Origin: Mucilaginibacter geliditolerans
GTDB lineage: Bacteria; Bacteroidota; Bacteroidia; Sphingobacteriales; Sphingobacteriaceae
Direction: 5' to 3'
DNA length: 64,000 nucleotides
Assembly (NCBI RefSeq): GCF_014200495.1
Contig: NZ_JACHBY010000012.1
Coordinates: 62,001 to 126,000, forward strand
In this document: in pieces, positions 8,336 through 17,468 of the stretch
How positions within the stretch are numbered: the first letter of the stretch is position 1
How the letters are laid out: every line of letters starts with the position of its first letter
Notes under the pieces: model-generated
Database searches by the model: none
Told to the model about the DNA's origin: nothing
The model's input: only the letters and a program-made list of their open reading frames with translations
Program-made: the position numbers and the translations under genes

Positions 8336-9625
8336 ATGAAACAAAAGTTCGGTTTTACATCACAGTTGTTATTTTTAATATCTATGATCTCATTGGTATT
8401 AAATTTTAGTTGCAGACAAAAGCCTGATGACACTAAAATCAATAAAAAACCGAAACCTGTAAGAAAGATCACGAGTCCGAATTATGTTCCGATCAGTGGT
8501 CAGTATATTCTCGTACTAAAGGAACCGCTCGCTAAATCACTCACCCGTTTTGAAAATACAAAAGAAAGGGAAGCCGCATTATTAAGTGCTGGGGCGAAGA
8601 CTTCCTCAGCACGCTTTTTTAACAAATTATTTGCTTACTTAAAAGTCAAAGAAGAGGATATCAAGTCTGTATACAGAAATCTGGTAGTTGTAAACCTGGA
8701 TACCATAGCGTTCAGAAAGGCGAAAAAAGATAAACGGTTCAAATACGTTCAGCAGAATTACAGAATTCTGAAACCATATGGAAACCCCGTTCTTGTTTTT
8801 CAGCCTGTGCCTATGGCTTTGTACTTCAATGAACAAGAACAAGATAAAAATTGGGGAGTAGACAGCATACTGTCAAAGCCGAGACAAAACGTTAATTCGG
8901 CAAAAAGAGTTTGGCTGGTTGACGGGAGTGTTGATAAGGACAATAAGGAGTTGAATATTGATATGGCCTTATCGAGATCATTCGTGCCGAACGTGCAATT
9001 TTATGATCTGACTATAAAAAAAATGTTTTACCACGGGACACACGTGGCCGGAATTATCGGCGCCAGGTACAACGGATTGCGGGTAATCGGGGTCGCGCCA
9101 AACGCGAGAATCGTGGTTATGAAAGTCGTTGACAATGAAGTTGTCGATTATTCGCAATATTTAAAAGCACTGCAGGCCGTATATCTCGAAAGCAAACCGG
9201 GCGACATACTTAACCTGAGTATTGAAAATACATTAGGATCGCAGGAGGAGATCGATGACATTCACAATATTGGAAGAAAAGGGGTGTCGGTTGTCATAGC
9301 TGCCGGAAATGACGATGAGAATATTGTTACCCATCCGTTATATCCGGCAATGATTACAGGCGTCAATATCTATACGGTCTCGTCCTATGATCAATATAAA
9401 CACTTTTCAACGTTTTCAAATTTCGGGAAACCAATTATTATCTACTGCGCGCCCGGAGAAAATATTTATTCCACCTTTCCGGGTAACACTTATCAAGCTC
9501 TTAGTGGTACCAGCCAGGCGGCACCGATGGTGACCGGCCTTTTGTATTTGGGCATCTCTTTAAAATCCGCCGGGACTTTATTATGTGCCGGTGACAAAAA
9601 TAAATATGTATTAGTCCATGAATAA
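8336..9625 (+). CDS. Subtilisin-like S8 serine peptidase, predicted lipoprotein
   Basis: The N-terminus has a hydrophobic signal ending in LNFSC, a lipobox that places the protein in the outer or inner membrane. About 170 residues of pro-region-like sequence follow, then a peptidase S8 domain with all expected residues. These are the Asp in WLVDGSVD (about 199), the His in HGTHVAGIIG (about 232), the oxyanion Asn in VIAAGND, and the Ser in LSGTSQAAPMVTG (about 392). The domain is complete but compact, and the protein ends soon after the Ser motif. It lies 58 bases before a secreted protein of unknown function, and the two probably form an operon. The substrate is unknown. It is cargo of the ICE rather than a transfer gene. 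Confidence 0.85.
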   Translation: MKQKFGFTSQLLFLISMISLVLNFSCRQKPDDTKINKKPKPVRKITSPNYVPISGQYILVLKEPLAKSLTRFENTKEREAALLSAGAKTSSARFFNKLFAYLKVKEEDIKSVYRNLVVVNLDTIAFRKAKKDKRFKYVQQNYRILKPYGNPVLVFQPVPMALYFNEQEQDKNWGVDSILSKPRQNVNSAKRVWLVDGSVDKDNKELNIDMALSRSFVPNVQFYDLTIKKMFYHGTHVAGIIGARYNGLRVIGVAPNARIVVMKVVDNEVVDYSQYLKALQAVYLESKPGDILNLSIENTLGSQEEIDDIHNIGRKGVSVVIAAGNDDENIVTHPLYPAMITGVNIYTVSSYDQYKHFSTFSNFGKPIIIYCAPGENIYSTFPGNTYQALSGTSQAAPMVTGLLYLGISLKSAGTLLCAGDKNKYVLVHE

Positions 9626-9683
9626 ATAACTCCATTGCTAAAACAAATTAACAACCGAACCCACACCTAAATCCCTTAAACTA

Positions 9684-10529
9684 ATGAAAAAGTTAACACT
9701 ATTTACCGCCCTACTGGCTACAACATTTTATGTAAGCGCACAGCAAATGATCAGTTATGATCGGTCCGGCAACACTGAAAAAACGAAAAGCGAAATTTTT
9801 CAAATTACATTTGAAAAAGCGCCAAATGGTCATTCAGCATCCGCAACTTCGATAACCGGCGTCATATCCCCGATAATAGGACTGGCGATTGATTTTGTAA
9901 ATGCAAAAATCGCGAAAAATAAACTAAAGTATTCGGCTACGTTTTCAAATCAGGTGACTTTTCCTCTTACGGCGGTAAACTACACTGATCTAGAAACACA
10001 GGGTTATACTATTCACCTGAAAAGGTATACACTCAACAATTTGGGAGACAAACTGGACTCGACAAATATGGTTTGTGATTATGGATTTACGGTTTCAAAT
10101 TTCGGGCCTGATTATATCCAGCTAAAACTGTCATCAGCTAACTTAATAAAATCAAAAGCCAAGATAAAAAATACCGAGGACAATTTAACCGTTTCAATAG
10201 ACATGAAAATCTCCACTTCAGCGATAGCGGCAACGAAAGATACCTCAAAAAATAAACCGACCAGTGGTGAAGCTATTGTTAAAATTCCAATTATCCGTCC
10301 GGGCTTTGACAATCAAAACATGAATTATTCAACAATTAATGATGCCTTTTTTCCAGGCATCCCGTCGCCAGATGGTAAGGTAAATATGATGACAATTGCT
10401 GTAACTGTTACCGAGGCGAATATTGACCACCTTGATCCAACGACAGTAGAAGGTATACTTAAAAACAACAGCAGCGATATTACATCTGTCATAAAAGCAC
10501 TTTTCCCTTCGGCCTCAACAAGCAAATAA
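9684..10529 (+). CDS. Secreted protein of unknown function
   Basis: A 281-residue protein with a clear signal peptide (MKKLTLFTALLATTFYVSAQ). The mature chain is rich in Thr, Ser and Asn and looks like an all-beta protein. I recognise no domain. It follows the S8 peptidase by 58 bases and ends 22 bases before a strong bidirectional terminator. It may be a substrate or partner of that peptidase, but this rests on position only. Confidence 0.65.
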   Translation: MKKLTLFTALLATTFYVSAQQMISYDRSGNTEKTKSEIFQITFEKAPNGHSASATSITGVISPIIGLAIDFVNAKIAKNKLKYSATFSNQVTFPLTAVNYTDLETQGYTIHLKRYTLNNLGDKLDSTNMVCDYGFTVSNFGPDYIQLKLSSANLIKSKAKIKNTEDNLTVSIDMKISTSAIAATKDTSKNKPTSGEAIVKIPIIRPGFDNQNMNYSTINDAFFPGIPSPDGKVNMMTIAVTVTEANIDHLDPTTVEGILKNNSSDITSVIKALFPSASTSK

Positions 10530-10550
10530 CCGTGGGATGTTAATCTGCAT

Positions 10551-10597
10551 AAAGTAAACAACCCCCGCATGAGGCGGTGTTGTTTACTTTAATTTTT
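10551..10597. terminator. Bidirectional terminator between convergent genes
   Basis: The 12-base arms AAAGTAAACAAC and GTTGTTTACTTT are perfectly complementary and flank an inner CCGC/GCGG pairing. A-rich and T-rich flanks suit both strands. It separates the secreted-protein gene (plus) from dnaE2 (minus), whose stop codon lies 6 bases beyond the right arm. Confidence 0.85.
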
Positions 10598-13500
10598 ATC
10601 TGAAATTCCTTCCCTTGTGAAAAGCCTCTTGGCTATCCGGCCTCGGTGCCGTTGTTTCATCCGCACGCGCCAATGTTAACAGCGGTAAGTTATCGTCATT
10701 AGCCACTGTTAAACCGCGCAGCAGGTTGTTCAGGTTAAAACAGCGTCTGGCAATCACATGGATCACTTCGCCCTCAATCTGCAATTTTCCTTCCACCATG
10801 AACAAACGGGACTGGATGATCTCCTTGCGGAATTTATCAAAGAGTTTTTCCCATACCACGATATTGGCAGCCCCGGTCTCGTCCTCCAGTGTCATAAAGA
10901 GGATACCCTTAGCCGTGCCCGGCCGCTGACGAACGGTGATCAGACCGGCTACTCTTACCGGATCGCCATCTTTCATCGTTTTTAAATCACCAATTTTTGT
11001 ATTGCGCAATAATTCCAATTTTTCACGAATCAGGGCTGCCGGATGATTTTTTAAGGACAATCCGACAGCCGCATAATCTTGAACCACATGCTCGCCCTCA
11101 GTCATGAGCGGCAATTGTACCTGTATCTCTTTTACGCTTTCCGACGGTGTGCCCTCGAATAAGGCTAAGGGCCGGTCACCCAATGCCGATACTTCCCACA
11201 AAGCCTTTCTGCGGTCTGAACCCAATGAGCGGAACGCATCCGCGTCCGCAAGTTTTTCCAAAGCGGCTTCAGAAATACCTGCCGCCCGTAGCTGGTCAAC
11301 ATGGGTATAAGGCTTATTACGTTCTGCTATTAATAGTTGCATATCTTCTTCCCGTAAACCCTTGACCTGCCGGAAGCCTAATCGCACCACATAGTAAGCG
11401 CCGTTTTTTTCTTCCAGCGTATTGTTCCAAAAAGAATGGTTGACATCCACCGGTAATACTTTAACCCCATGATCCTTTGCATCCCGGACAATTTGTGCGG
11501 GCTGGTAAAAGCCCATTGGCTGGCTGTTTAAAAGCGCTGAGCAGAACACATCGGGATAATAATATTTCAGCCAGGATGATATGTATACTAATAAGGCAAA
11601 GGAAGCGGCATGACTTTCCGGAAAACCATAACCTTCAAAGCCCTGCAATTGCTTGAACACGCGTCTTGAAAATCCTTCCTCGTAACCCCTGGCGACCATG
11701 CCATCTACCATTTTCTTTTCATATAGATGTAGTTTGCCATTGGCTTTAAACGTGGCCATGCTTCGCCGTAATTCGTCTGCTTCTGCTGGGGTAAAGCCTG
11801 CGGCGACAATGGCGATTTCCATCGCTTGTTCTTGAAATAATGGTACACCCAATGTACGACCCAAAATATCTTCCAGTTCTTTGGATGGATATTCCACCGG
11901 TTCCTCGCCGTTACGGCGGCGCAGGTAAGGATGCACCATATCGCCCTGTATCGGGCCGGGACGGACAATGGCTACTTCGATTACCAAATCGTAAAAGCAC
12001 GCAGGCTTTAAACGTGGCAGCATGGACATTTGCGCCCGGCTTTCAATCTGGAACACGCCGATGGTATCCGCATGGCAGATCATTTCATAGACTTTGGGGT
12101 CATCTTGCGGCACATTGGCGAGTGTTAATTTTTTGCCATAATATTGTTGCACCAAATCAAACGCCTTACGGATCATGGTGAGCATACCCAAACCTAATAC
12201 ATCCACTTTCAAAATGCCCAAAGCTTCCAGGTCATCCTTGTTCCACTCCAATTGGGTGCGGTTTTCCATGCGGGCATTCATCACTGGACAGAGATCGGAC
12301 AATTTGTTATCTGTAATGACGAACCCACCGGTATGCTGACCTAACTGTCTAGGGAAACCCATCAACAGCGTTGTTAATTCCAGTACTTTGTAAATAAGCG
12401 GGTCGCGCGGGTTTAAACCCTGTTCAGTTGACCTCTTCTCATCAAAACCTTCTTCGCTGAAATCCCATATGGTTGCACCAATCCGTTTAATGGTATCTTC
12501 CGACAACCCCATCGCTTTACCCACGTCCCGGATAGCGCCCCGGTGCCGTTCCTGTGTAACGGTGGCTACAATCGCTGCATGTTCGCGGCCATAATCCTCA
12601 TAAATATATTGGATAATCTCCTCGCGCCGTTCATGCTCGAAATCCACATCTATATCGGGCCATTCTTCCCGTGCATCAGACATAAAGCGGGAAAACAATA
12701 GTCGTGACTTCATCGGGTCGACCGCTGTAATAGACAGGCAATAGCAAACCGTTGAGTTGGCTGCAGAACCGCGCCCCTGGTGCAGAATACCCAATTCTTC
12801 GGCTTTTTGCGTGTATTTATATACCCGCAGGAAATAAGGGGCCAGTTTGCGCTTCTCAATAAAAGCCAGCTCAAATTTAAGCTGATCGGAAACTTTTTGA
12901 GGTACTTTTTCGCCATACCGCTCCTTAGCACCTGCCCATGTATATTTTATCAAACGCTCCTGCGGGCTGAGGCCATCCATTATTTTTTCTTCCGGCTCAA
13001 TATATTTTAAAGTGTCTAATGAAAAGGTACAGACATCTGCAATTTTAAGCGCATTTTCAATCGCTTCAGGATAAGCCCGGAACAGCCGTTGTAATTCATC
13101 TACAGGCTTTAAGTAACGTTCTGCGTTACCATACAAGCGGAAACCAGCATTATGAATCGTGCATTTCTCCCGGATGCAGGTTAATATATCCTGCAATTCA
13201 CGGCGAACCGCTTCGTGGTAATGCACATCGCCTACAGCTGCCATCGGAACGCCCAATTGCGAAAGTCGATATAGCCTTTTGGCATCATCCCCGCTGTACG
13301 AACGGGTAGCTGCTACATACAGTGAATTGCCAAATGCCGTATGGTAGTCCTTAACATTCCTCTTGAAATCATCATCATAGTCAAACCGTGTGTTCAGCGA
13401 ATCAGGCGGAACAATGATGAATTTAATATCTTCTTTATACGCATAAACATCCGCCTTATATAAATGGCATTCTCCTTTTTCCGCCCGCAGGTTTCCTACG

Positions 13501-13778
13501 GTTAGTAAAGCCGAAAGCCTGCCATAAGCATCCCGGTCGGTCGGGTAAGCCAATAAGCTGGGGCCGTCCAACAGATCCAAACGGCAGGCGGGAATAAATT
13601 TAACATCCAGTTTTTTAGCGGCGATATGCGCGCGGACAATACCCGCCAGGCTATTGCGGTCGGTGATGGCAACAGCCTCATAACCATAGGCAGCAGCCTG
13701 TTCGACCAGTTCCTCCGGGTGTGATCCGCCCCGCAGGAAGCTGAAATTGCTGGTTGCCTGTAATTCCGCGTATCTCAT
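10596..13778 (-). CDS. dnaE2: Error-prone DNA polymerase DnaE2 (ImuC)
   Basis: This is the catalytic subunit of the ImuA-ImuB-DnaE2 mutasome, which carries out translesion synthesis after DNA damage. It starts with a PHP domain (YAELQATSNFSFLRGGSHPEELV). The alpha-subunit polymerase core has PDIDVDFEHERREEI with catalytic Asp residues. A fingers/HhH region follows, and a C-terminal OB fold (VRVAGLITVRQRPGTAKG). At about 1060 residues the length is normal for the family. I chose the start at 13778 because DnaE2 proteins begin MxYAELxxxSNFSF, and this ATG follows the imuB stop by 4 bases. A longer reading from 13826 would overlap imuB by 44 bases. Confidence 0.95.
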   Translation of the reverse strand: MRYAELQATSNFSFLRGGSHPEELVEQAAAYGYEAVAITDRNSLAGIVRAHIAAKKLDVKFIPACRLDLLDGPSLLAYPTDRDAYGRLSALLTVGNLRAEKGECHLYKADVYAYKEDIKFIIVPPDSLNTRFDYDDDFKRNVKDYHTAFGNSLYVAATRSYSGDDAKRLYRLSQLGVPMAAVGDVHYHEAVRRELQDILTCIREKCTIHNAGFRLYGNAERYLKPVDELQRLFRAYPEAIENALKIADVCTFSLDTLKYIEPEEKIMDGLSPQERLIKYTWAGAKERYGEKVPQKVSDQLKFELAFIEKRKLAPYFLRVYKYTQKAEELGILHQGRGSAANSTVCYCLSITAVDPMKSRLLFSRFMSDAREEWPDIDVDFEHERREEIIQYIYEDYGREHAAIVATVTQERHRGAIRDVGKAMGLSEDTIKRIGATIWDFSEEGFDEKRSTEQGLNPRDPLIYKVLELTTLLMGFPRQLGQHTGGFVITDNKLSDLCPVMNARMENRTQLEWNKDDLEALGILKVDVLGLGMLTMIRKAFDLVQQYYGKKLTLANVPQDDPKVYEMICHADTIGVFQIESRAQMSMLPRLKPACFYDLVIEVAIVRPGPIQGDMVHPYLRRRNGEEPVEYPSKELEDILGRTLGVPLFQEQAMEIAIVAAGFTPAEADELRRSMATFKANGKLHLYEKKMVDGMVARGYEEGFSRRVFKQLQGFEGYGFPESHAASFALLVYISSWLKYYYPDVFCSALLNSQPMGFYQPAQIVRDAKDHGVKVLPVDVNHSFWNNTLEEKNGAYYVVRLGFRQVKGLREEDMQLLIAERNKPYTHVDQLRAAGISEAALEKLADADAFRSLGSDRRKALWEVSALGDRPLALFEGTPSESVKEIQVQLPLMTEGEHVVQDYAAVGLSLKNHPAALIREKLELLRNTKIGDLKTMKDGDPVRVAGLITVRQRPGTAKGILFMTLEDETGAANIVVWEKLFDKFRKEIIQSRLFMVEGKLQIEGEVIHVIARRCFNLNNLLRGLTVANDDNLPLLTLARADETTAPRPDSQEAFHKGRNFR

Positions 13779-13782
13779 ATCC

Positions 13783-15282
13783 TTATGCAAAAAATCCATG
13801 TAAATACCATTCCGGTGCGGCATCATAATGCCCTAAACGGAACAGCCAGTAACGGCCGCCGTCCGCATCTTCGACCGCATAATAATCCCTATGCTCGCCC
13901 TTGTCCCGCCACCATTCCCGCTCGATCCGTTCGGGGCCATCAGCTTTTTCGACCATATGCCGCCTGCCTTTATAGGTAAATACTTTTGGTGGGTAATCGG
14001 GCAATAGTGCCATAACCTCGACCCGTTCCGGGCGGCGCAGCAAGCGCAACGGGCGCGGCCTATCCGTCCGCCATTTGGTTGCCGGTGTTTCTGATAGGGA
14101 TGCCGCCGGTTTTATGGAGCGTTCCGGCCAGTAACGTTCGGCAGGTAAATAACGCCGGATACGTTCCGGGCCGACCTTAGTGGCAATCCGGTCTAATAAC
14201 TCTGCCAACGCGGTGTCTTGTAAACCGGGGTTACCGGCCCATAATTTTTCCTGTGTCGTATCAACATCCTCGACTTTTGGCGCTTCTAACAAAAATAACT
14301 CGATACCCAAAGCTGGTTCGATCTTGCTGACCTGCAATTCAAACAATTTGAACAAGTGAGAAGGGCTATGCGAACCCCGGTTGGTACTGATCCCCGTCTG
14401 CACCATTTTGCCATCAATACGGTAACATTTGAGCGTGGCTTTACGAACGCCTTTGCCTTCGGCCTGTAACCGGGCACATAAGCCTTCCAGTAATTTTTGG
14501 ATGGCAATTTCAATCGCTTTAGCTGTTCTGACCGACTCCATGCAGGGCAGGCGCTCGGTATAAGGCACGGGTGGAATTAATGGTTTAATGATCTCATCCT
14601 CCAGGCCTAAAGCCTGCGCCAGCCGTAATAAAAACCCTTCTCCAAACCGCCTGCGCAATGTGGATCGGTGTATCAGCATAAAACTTTTGACGGTATTGAA
14701 GCCCAATTTTTGCAGCTTTTCCAGTACTAACGGCTCTAAGCGTAGTGCAACAGGCGGTAAATTTAAAATGGCTTGCGCCTGCATACCGCTTTCAATGATA
14801 GGTGTCGTTTTTCCATAACGGGCAATCGCCCAGGCGGTGCCGATAGTATCGGCTATTGCCGCCCGTGCATCGTAACCTGACGTCCGCAATTTATTGATGA
14901 TCTCTTTTAAATAACCCCGTTCATCGCCCCATAAATGAGTACAGCCAGAAATATCCAATATTAATCCATCAGGCAGATCAACGGAAACGGTGGGGGTATA
15001 ACGGACGCACCACAAACCTAATTGGCGTAATAGTTTTGCTTCTTTCCCTGGTAGGTGATCGAGTACCTGCAAATTTGTGGTGATTGCTTTGGCATCCGCT
15101 GCTGCCATGCCTCGATAAACGCCTTGTGCTTCTGCCAATGGGTTAGCGGCTGTAATAATAATACGGTTGCGCTCTGGAGCTGCAAAAACAAAAGGCATGT
15201 CTTTGAGCTCCGGCCTGCGAAGGGTCAGCCAGTCTGTCGTCAGATGACGAAACCATATAGCCATAAAACGCTTTTGCATCAC
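13783..15282 (-). CDS. imuB: ImuB, catalytically inactive Y-family polymerase
   Basis: A 499-residue Y-family-like protein that acts as the hub linking DnaE2, ImuA and the sliding clamp. The N-terminal half shows the Y-family layout (FRHLTTDWLTLRRPEL, AANPLAEAQGVYRGMAAADA, LILDISGCTHLWGDE). It lacks the acidic pair of active polymerases, as expected for ImuB. The little-finger equivalent and a C-terminal region ending YWLFRLGHYDAAPEWYLHGFFA follow. It starts directly after the imuA stop and ends just before dnaE2, so the three genes form one operon. Confidence 0.93.
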   Translation of the reverse strand: MMQKRFMAIWFRHLTTDWLTLRRPELKDMPFVFAAPERNRIIITAANPLAEAQGVYRGMAAADAKAITTNLQVLDHLPGKEAKLLRQLGLWCVRYTPTVSVDLPDGLILDISGCTHLWGDERGYLKEIINKLRTSGYDARAAIADTIGTAWAIARYGKTTPIIESGMQAQAILNLPPVALRLEPLVLEKLQKLGFNTVKSFMLIHRSTLRRRFGEGFLLRLAQALGLEDEIIKPLIPPVPYTERLPCMESVRTAKAIEIAIQKLLEGLCARLQAEGKGVRKATLKCYRIDGKMVQTGISTNRGSHSPSHLFKLFELQVSKIEPALGIELFLLEAPKVEDVDTTQEKLWAGNPGLQDTALAELLDRIATKVGPERIRRYLPAERYWPERSIKPAASLSETPATKWRTDRPRPLRLLRRPERVEVMALLPDYPPKVFTYKGRRHMVEKADGPERIEREWWRDKGEHRDYYAVEDADGGRYWLFRLGHYDAAPEWYLHGFFA

Positions 15283-16008
15283 TCACCCCACTAATAATTT
15301 TTGTTGCTGGAAAGCCTGTTTTTCAATCGGCTTAAACTTACCATCCGACCATTCTACAATCCAGTTACCAGGCTGGCCGTTGCGAACGCGCAGTAGTTCG
15401 ACCTGCCAGCGAGGGAAGCCCAAACCCGGCAAGCCATCTACCGATTCACCCGGTAGCGGTTTTATTTGCCAGCGGGCAGCGCAGGCGGTTGAACTCATTT
15501 TATTGGATTGATTACGCAAGACAAAGCCGGTTACCTGGCTTTGCTCCACCGCCAGTTGTAAACGGCGTGATTGCTTAAAATCCATCTCCCTCAGTTCGCC
15601 GATTACTGCCGCCAGACCCGCGCATTTCAGCGCTTCTTCCATGGCCCAAAGGACATCTTTATCTTTTGAAAGCGTAATAAAGATTACACGATCCGGTTCA
15701 ACGCCAAACGCTTTTAAAGCCGAAGGAAACAAGTTTCCAGAAAGCCCGATCCACAAACAGGCCCCGCCATTTTGCATCAGCACTGAAAGCAAACCAGTCA
15801 CGAAACCACCGCAGGCAGTAGCCTGTTCTGTATTGCTGCATACGAGTTCATGTACTGTACCCAAAGGAAAGACACCATTTGGAAAAGCAGCCTCAACAGG
15901 TCCTAAACCCACCAATTCCCGAGTACCGGCAGGTGGCGATTTGTAGCCTTCCCATTGCAAAATATTTTTTTGCAATTGGCTGATCAATTCTCTTTTGGTA
16001 TCGGGCAT
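15283..16008 (-). CDS. imuA: ImuA, RecA-like mutasome accessory protein
   Basis: A 241-residue protein of the ImuA family, a RecA-like fold that interacts with RecA and ImuB. Typical parts are FPNGVFPLGTVHELVC near residue 45, the CLWIG strand, FGVEPDRVIFI, and the C-terminal WQVELLRVRNGQPGNW. As in other ImuA proteins, no proper Walker A motif is visible. It is the first gene of the imuA-imuB-dnaE2 operon. The 88-base gap before it is shared with a divergent repair operon and holds a perfect palindrome (16051-16076). Confidence 0.92.
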   Translation of the reverse strand: MPDTKRELISQLQKNILQWEGYKSPPAGTRELVGLGPVEAAFPNGVFPLGTVHELVCSNTEQATACGGFVTGLLSVLMQNGGACLWIGLSGNLFPSALKAFGVEPDRVIFITLSKDKDVLWAMEEALKCAGLAAVIGELREMDFKQSRRLQLAVEQSQVTGFVLRNQSNKMSSTACAARWQIKPLPGESVDGLPGLGFPRWQVELLRVRNGQPGNWIVEWSDGKFKPIEKQAFQQQKLLVG

Positions 16009-16050
16009 GACTTTAAATTGCGGGCCACAAATTTATGCTAAAAAAATTAG

Positions 16051-16076
16051 TATTTTGTATAAAGTATTACAAAATA
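16051..16076. promoter_or_regulatory. Perfect 9-8-9 palindrome between two DNA-repair operons (candidate damage operator)
   Basis: TATTTTGTA and TACAAAATA form a perfect inverted repeat with an 8-base spacer. It lies in the middle of the 88-base gap from which imuA-imuB-dnaE2 (minus) and the HhH-alkB operon (plus) diverge. The half-sites overlap the only space available for both promoters. A dimeric repressor bound here could shut both operons. Imu cassettes in other bacteria are under SOS (LexA-type) control. No LexA- or S24-like gene is in the window. Confidence 0.6.
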
Positions 16077-16096
16077 TTTTCGACTTTTGTTTTTAA

Positions 16097-16369
16097 ATGA
16101 TGAACAATGCTTATTTGGTGAACGACGCAAGGGCATGGCTAAAACGCAAAAATGGACCTGATGAGGTCATACGCATTGTATGGGATCTGGAAAGTAAAGA
16201 CGCGGAGCTCTGTTATAATTTATATACAGCCTATGATGAGGAGCCGGACTATATGGGCAGGATATTGTTTGATGTGCAGGGTTTTTGGATCTATGACGGT
16301 GAAACACTGACGATCAACGAGCAGGAACAGGTGGCGAAGTTTATCATCAATTATGAAGATGTGCTATGA
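16097..16369 (+). CDS. Hypothetical protein, first gene of the alkB operon
   Basis: A 90-residue acidic soluble protein (AYLVNDARAWLKRKNGPDEVIRIVWDLESKDAELCYNL) with no recognised domain. It overlaps the next gene by 4 bases and starts 20 bases after the palindrome, so it belongs to the putative damage-inducible operon. Confidence 0.6.
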   Translation: MMNNAYLVNDARAWLKRKNGPDEVIRIVWDLESKDAELCYNLYTAYDEEPDYMGRILFDVQGFWIYDGETLTINEQEQVAKFIINYEDVL

Positions 16370-16839
16370 GAAAAATCATTAATTACCGGTTGACCGAGGC
16401 GGAAAAGCAAAGTCTGAAAACTAAAAAAGTCAACCAAAAAATGTTGCCGGATTATACGCCGGACGAGGTCGCCTCCTTGCTGAACGCTTCGCCGCAGCGC
16501 GCAAAAGAATTACAAGCATTGGCAGAATTTCAAAGCATTCCTTCGCTGGGTATCAACTTTGCAGAAGAACTCATTAACCAGGACTATTATTCACTGGAAC
16601 AGCTTAAAGGAAAATCTGCAGTAGAACTTTTTAATGCCTTTGAGCATCATTTCGGAGTCTGGGCCGATCCCTGTGTTGAGGATTCTTACCGTTTGCTGGT
16701 CCATTATATCGAAACCCCCGATGACACTAAACGCTGGTGGGACTTCACCGCTGAGCGTAAAGCTTATCGTAAAGAATTCGGTTTCCCTGCTGACCGGCCG
16801 GCAAAACCCTGGTATCAATTACCACAATATCAAAAATGA
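16366..16839 (+). CDS. Helix-hairpin-helix protein of the Cdd1 family
   Basis: A 157-residue protein. The middle part (ELQALAEFQSIPSLGINFAEELINQDYYSLEQLKGKSAVELFNAFE) is an HhH-like DNA-binding unit of the kind found in the Cdd1 ('pathogenicity locus') family. The downstream CVEDSYRLLVHYIETPDDTKRWWDFTAERKAYR is also typical. It overlaps both neighbours by 4 bases. Together with AlkB it points to DNA repair, but no reaction is known for the family. Confidence 0.75.
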   Translation: MRKIINYRLTEAEKQSLKTKKVNQKMLPDYTPDEVASLLNASPQRAKELQALAEFQSIPSLGINFAEELINQDYYSLEQLKGKSAVELFNAFEHHFGVWADPCVEDSYRLLVHYIETPDDTKRWWDFTAERKAYRKEFGFPADRPAKPWYQLPQYQK

Positions 16840-17450
16840 TGGAACAGTTAAGTTTTTTTGCAGAAGCGGGGCAGAGCAGCGGATTGCCAAAAGAGCTATT
16901 GGAATACCATCCCGGCTTTATCGATGAACAAATCAGTGACTACTTACTGCAAAAGCTGATCGCCGAAGCACCGTGGAAACAAAGCACCCAAAAAATGTGG
17001 GACAAGGAATACCCAACGCCCCGCCTCACCGCCTGGCATGGTGACATAGGAACGGATTATTCCGTTTCCGGTAAAATTTCCAATCCCAACCCATGGACAC
17101 CAGAGTTACTGTTATTGAAGGGAAAAGTCGAAGCTATAGCCGGGATAAAATTCAATAGTGTCCTGTTAAATTATTACCGTGATGGCAACGATTCTGTTGC
17201 CTGGCATAGTGACCGTGAAAGTGTTTTAGGAAAAAATCCCATCATTGCTTCGGTCAGCTTTGGACAAGTGCGCAGTTTTGACATCCGTAACAAAACCAAT
17301 CACAAGGAACACTACTCCATCAAATTGGAACACGGCTCGTTCTTGCTCATGAAACCTGGCTTGCAGGAAGTGTGGGAACACAGGATCGCCAAATCGATTC
17401 GGCGCATGAAGGCAAGAGTGAATCTAACATTCAGAGTGGTGACGGGCTAG
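16836..17450 (+). CDS. alkB: AlkB-type Fe(II)/2-oxoglutarate-dependent DNA dealkylase
   Basis: AlkB enzymes remove methyl adducts from N1-adenine and N3-cytosine by oxidation. The iron ligands are visible: HxD in AWHSDRE (H124, D126) and the distal His in WEHRIAKS (H182). The 2-oxoglutarate-binding Arg lies in the RRMKARVNLTFR stretch that follows. LNYYRDGNDSVAWHSD and IASVSFGQVRSFDIR are typical of the AlkB homologues that act on nucleic acid. The length (204) is normal. It closes the three-gene plus-strand operon opposite imuA. Confidence 0.93.
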   Translation: MMEQLSFFAEAGQSSGLPKELLEYHPGFIDEQISDYLLQKLIAEAPWKQSTQKMWDKEYPTPRLTAWHGDIGTDYSVSGKISNPNPWTPELLLLKGKVEAIAGIKFNSVLLNYYRDGNDSVAWHSDRESVLGKNPIIASVSFGQVRSFDIRNKTNHKEHYSIKLEHGSFLLMKPGLQEVWEHRIAKSIRRMKARVNLTFRVVTG

Positions 17451-17468
17451 GCTGATAAAATCGCAATA

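Noticed and set aside
10596..15282. Several long frames on the plus strand inside dnaE2 and imuB
   Set aside because: They are by-products of the codon use of strongly supported minus-strand genes and show no protein pattern of their own.
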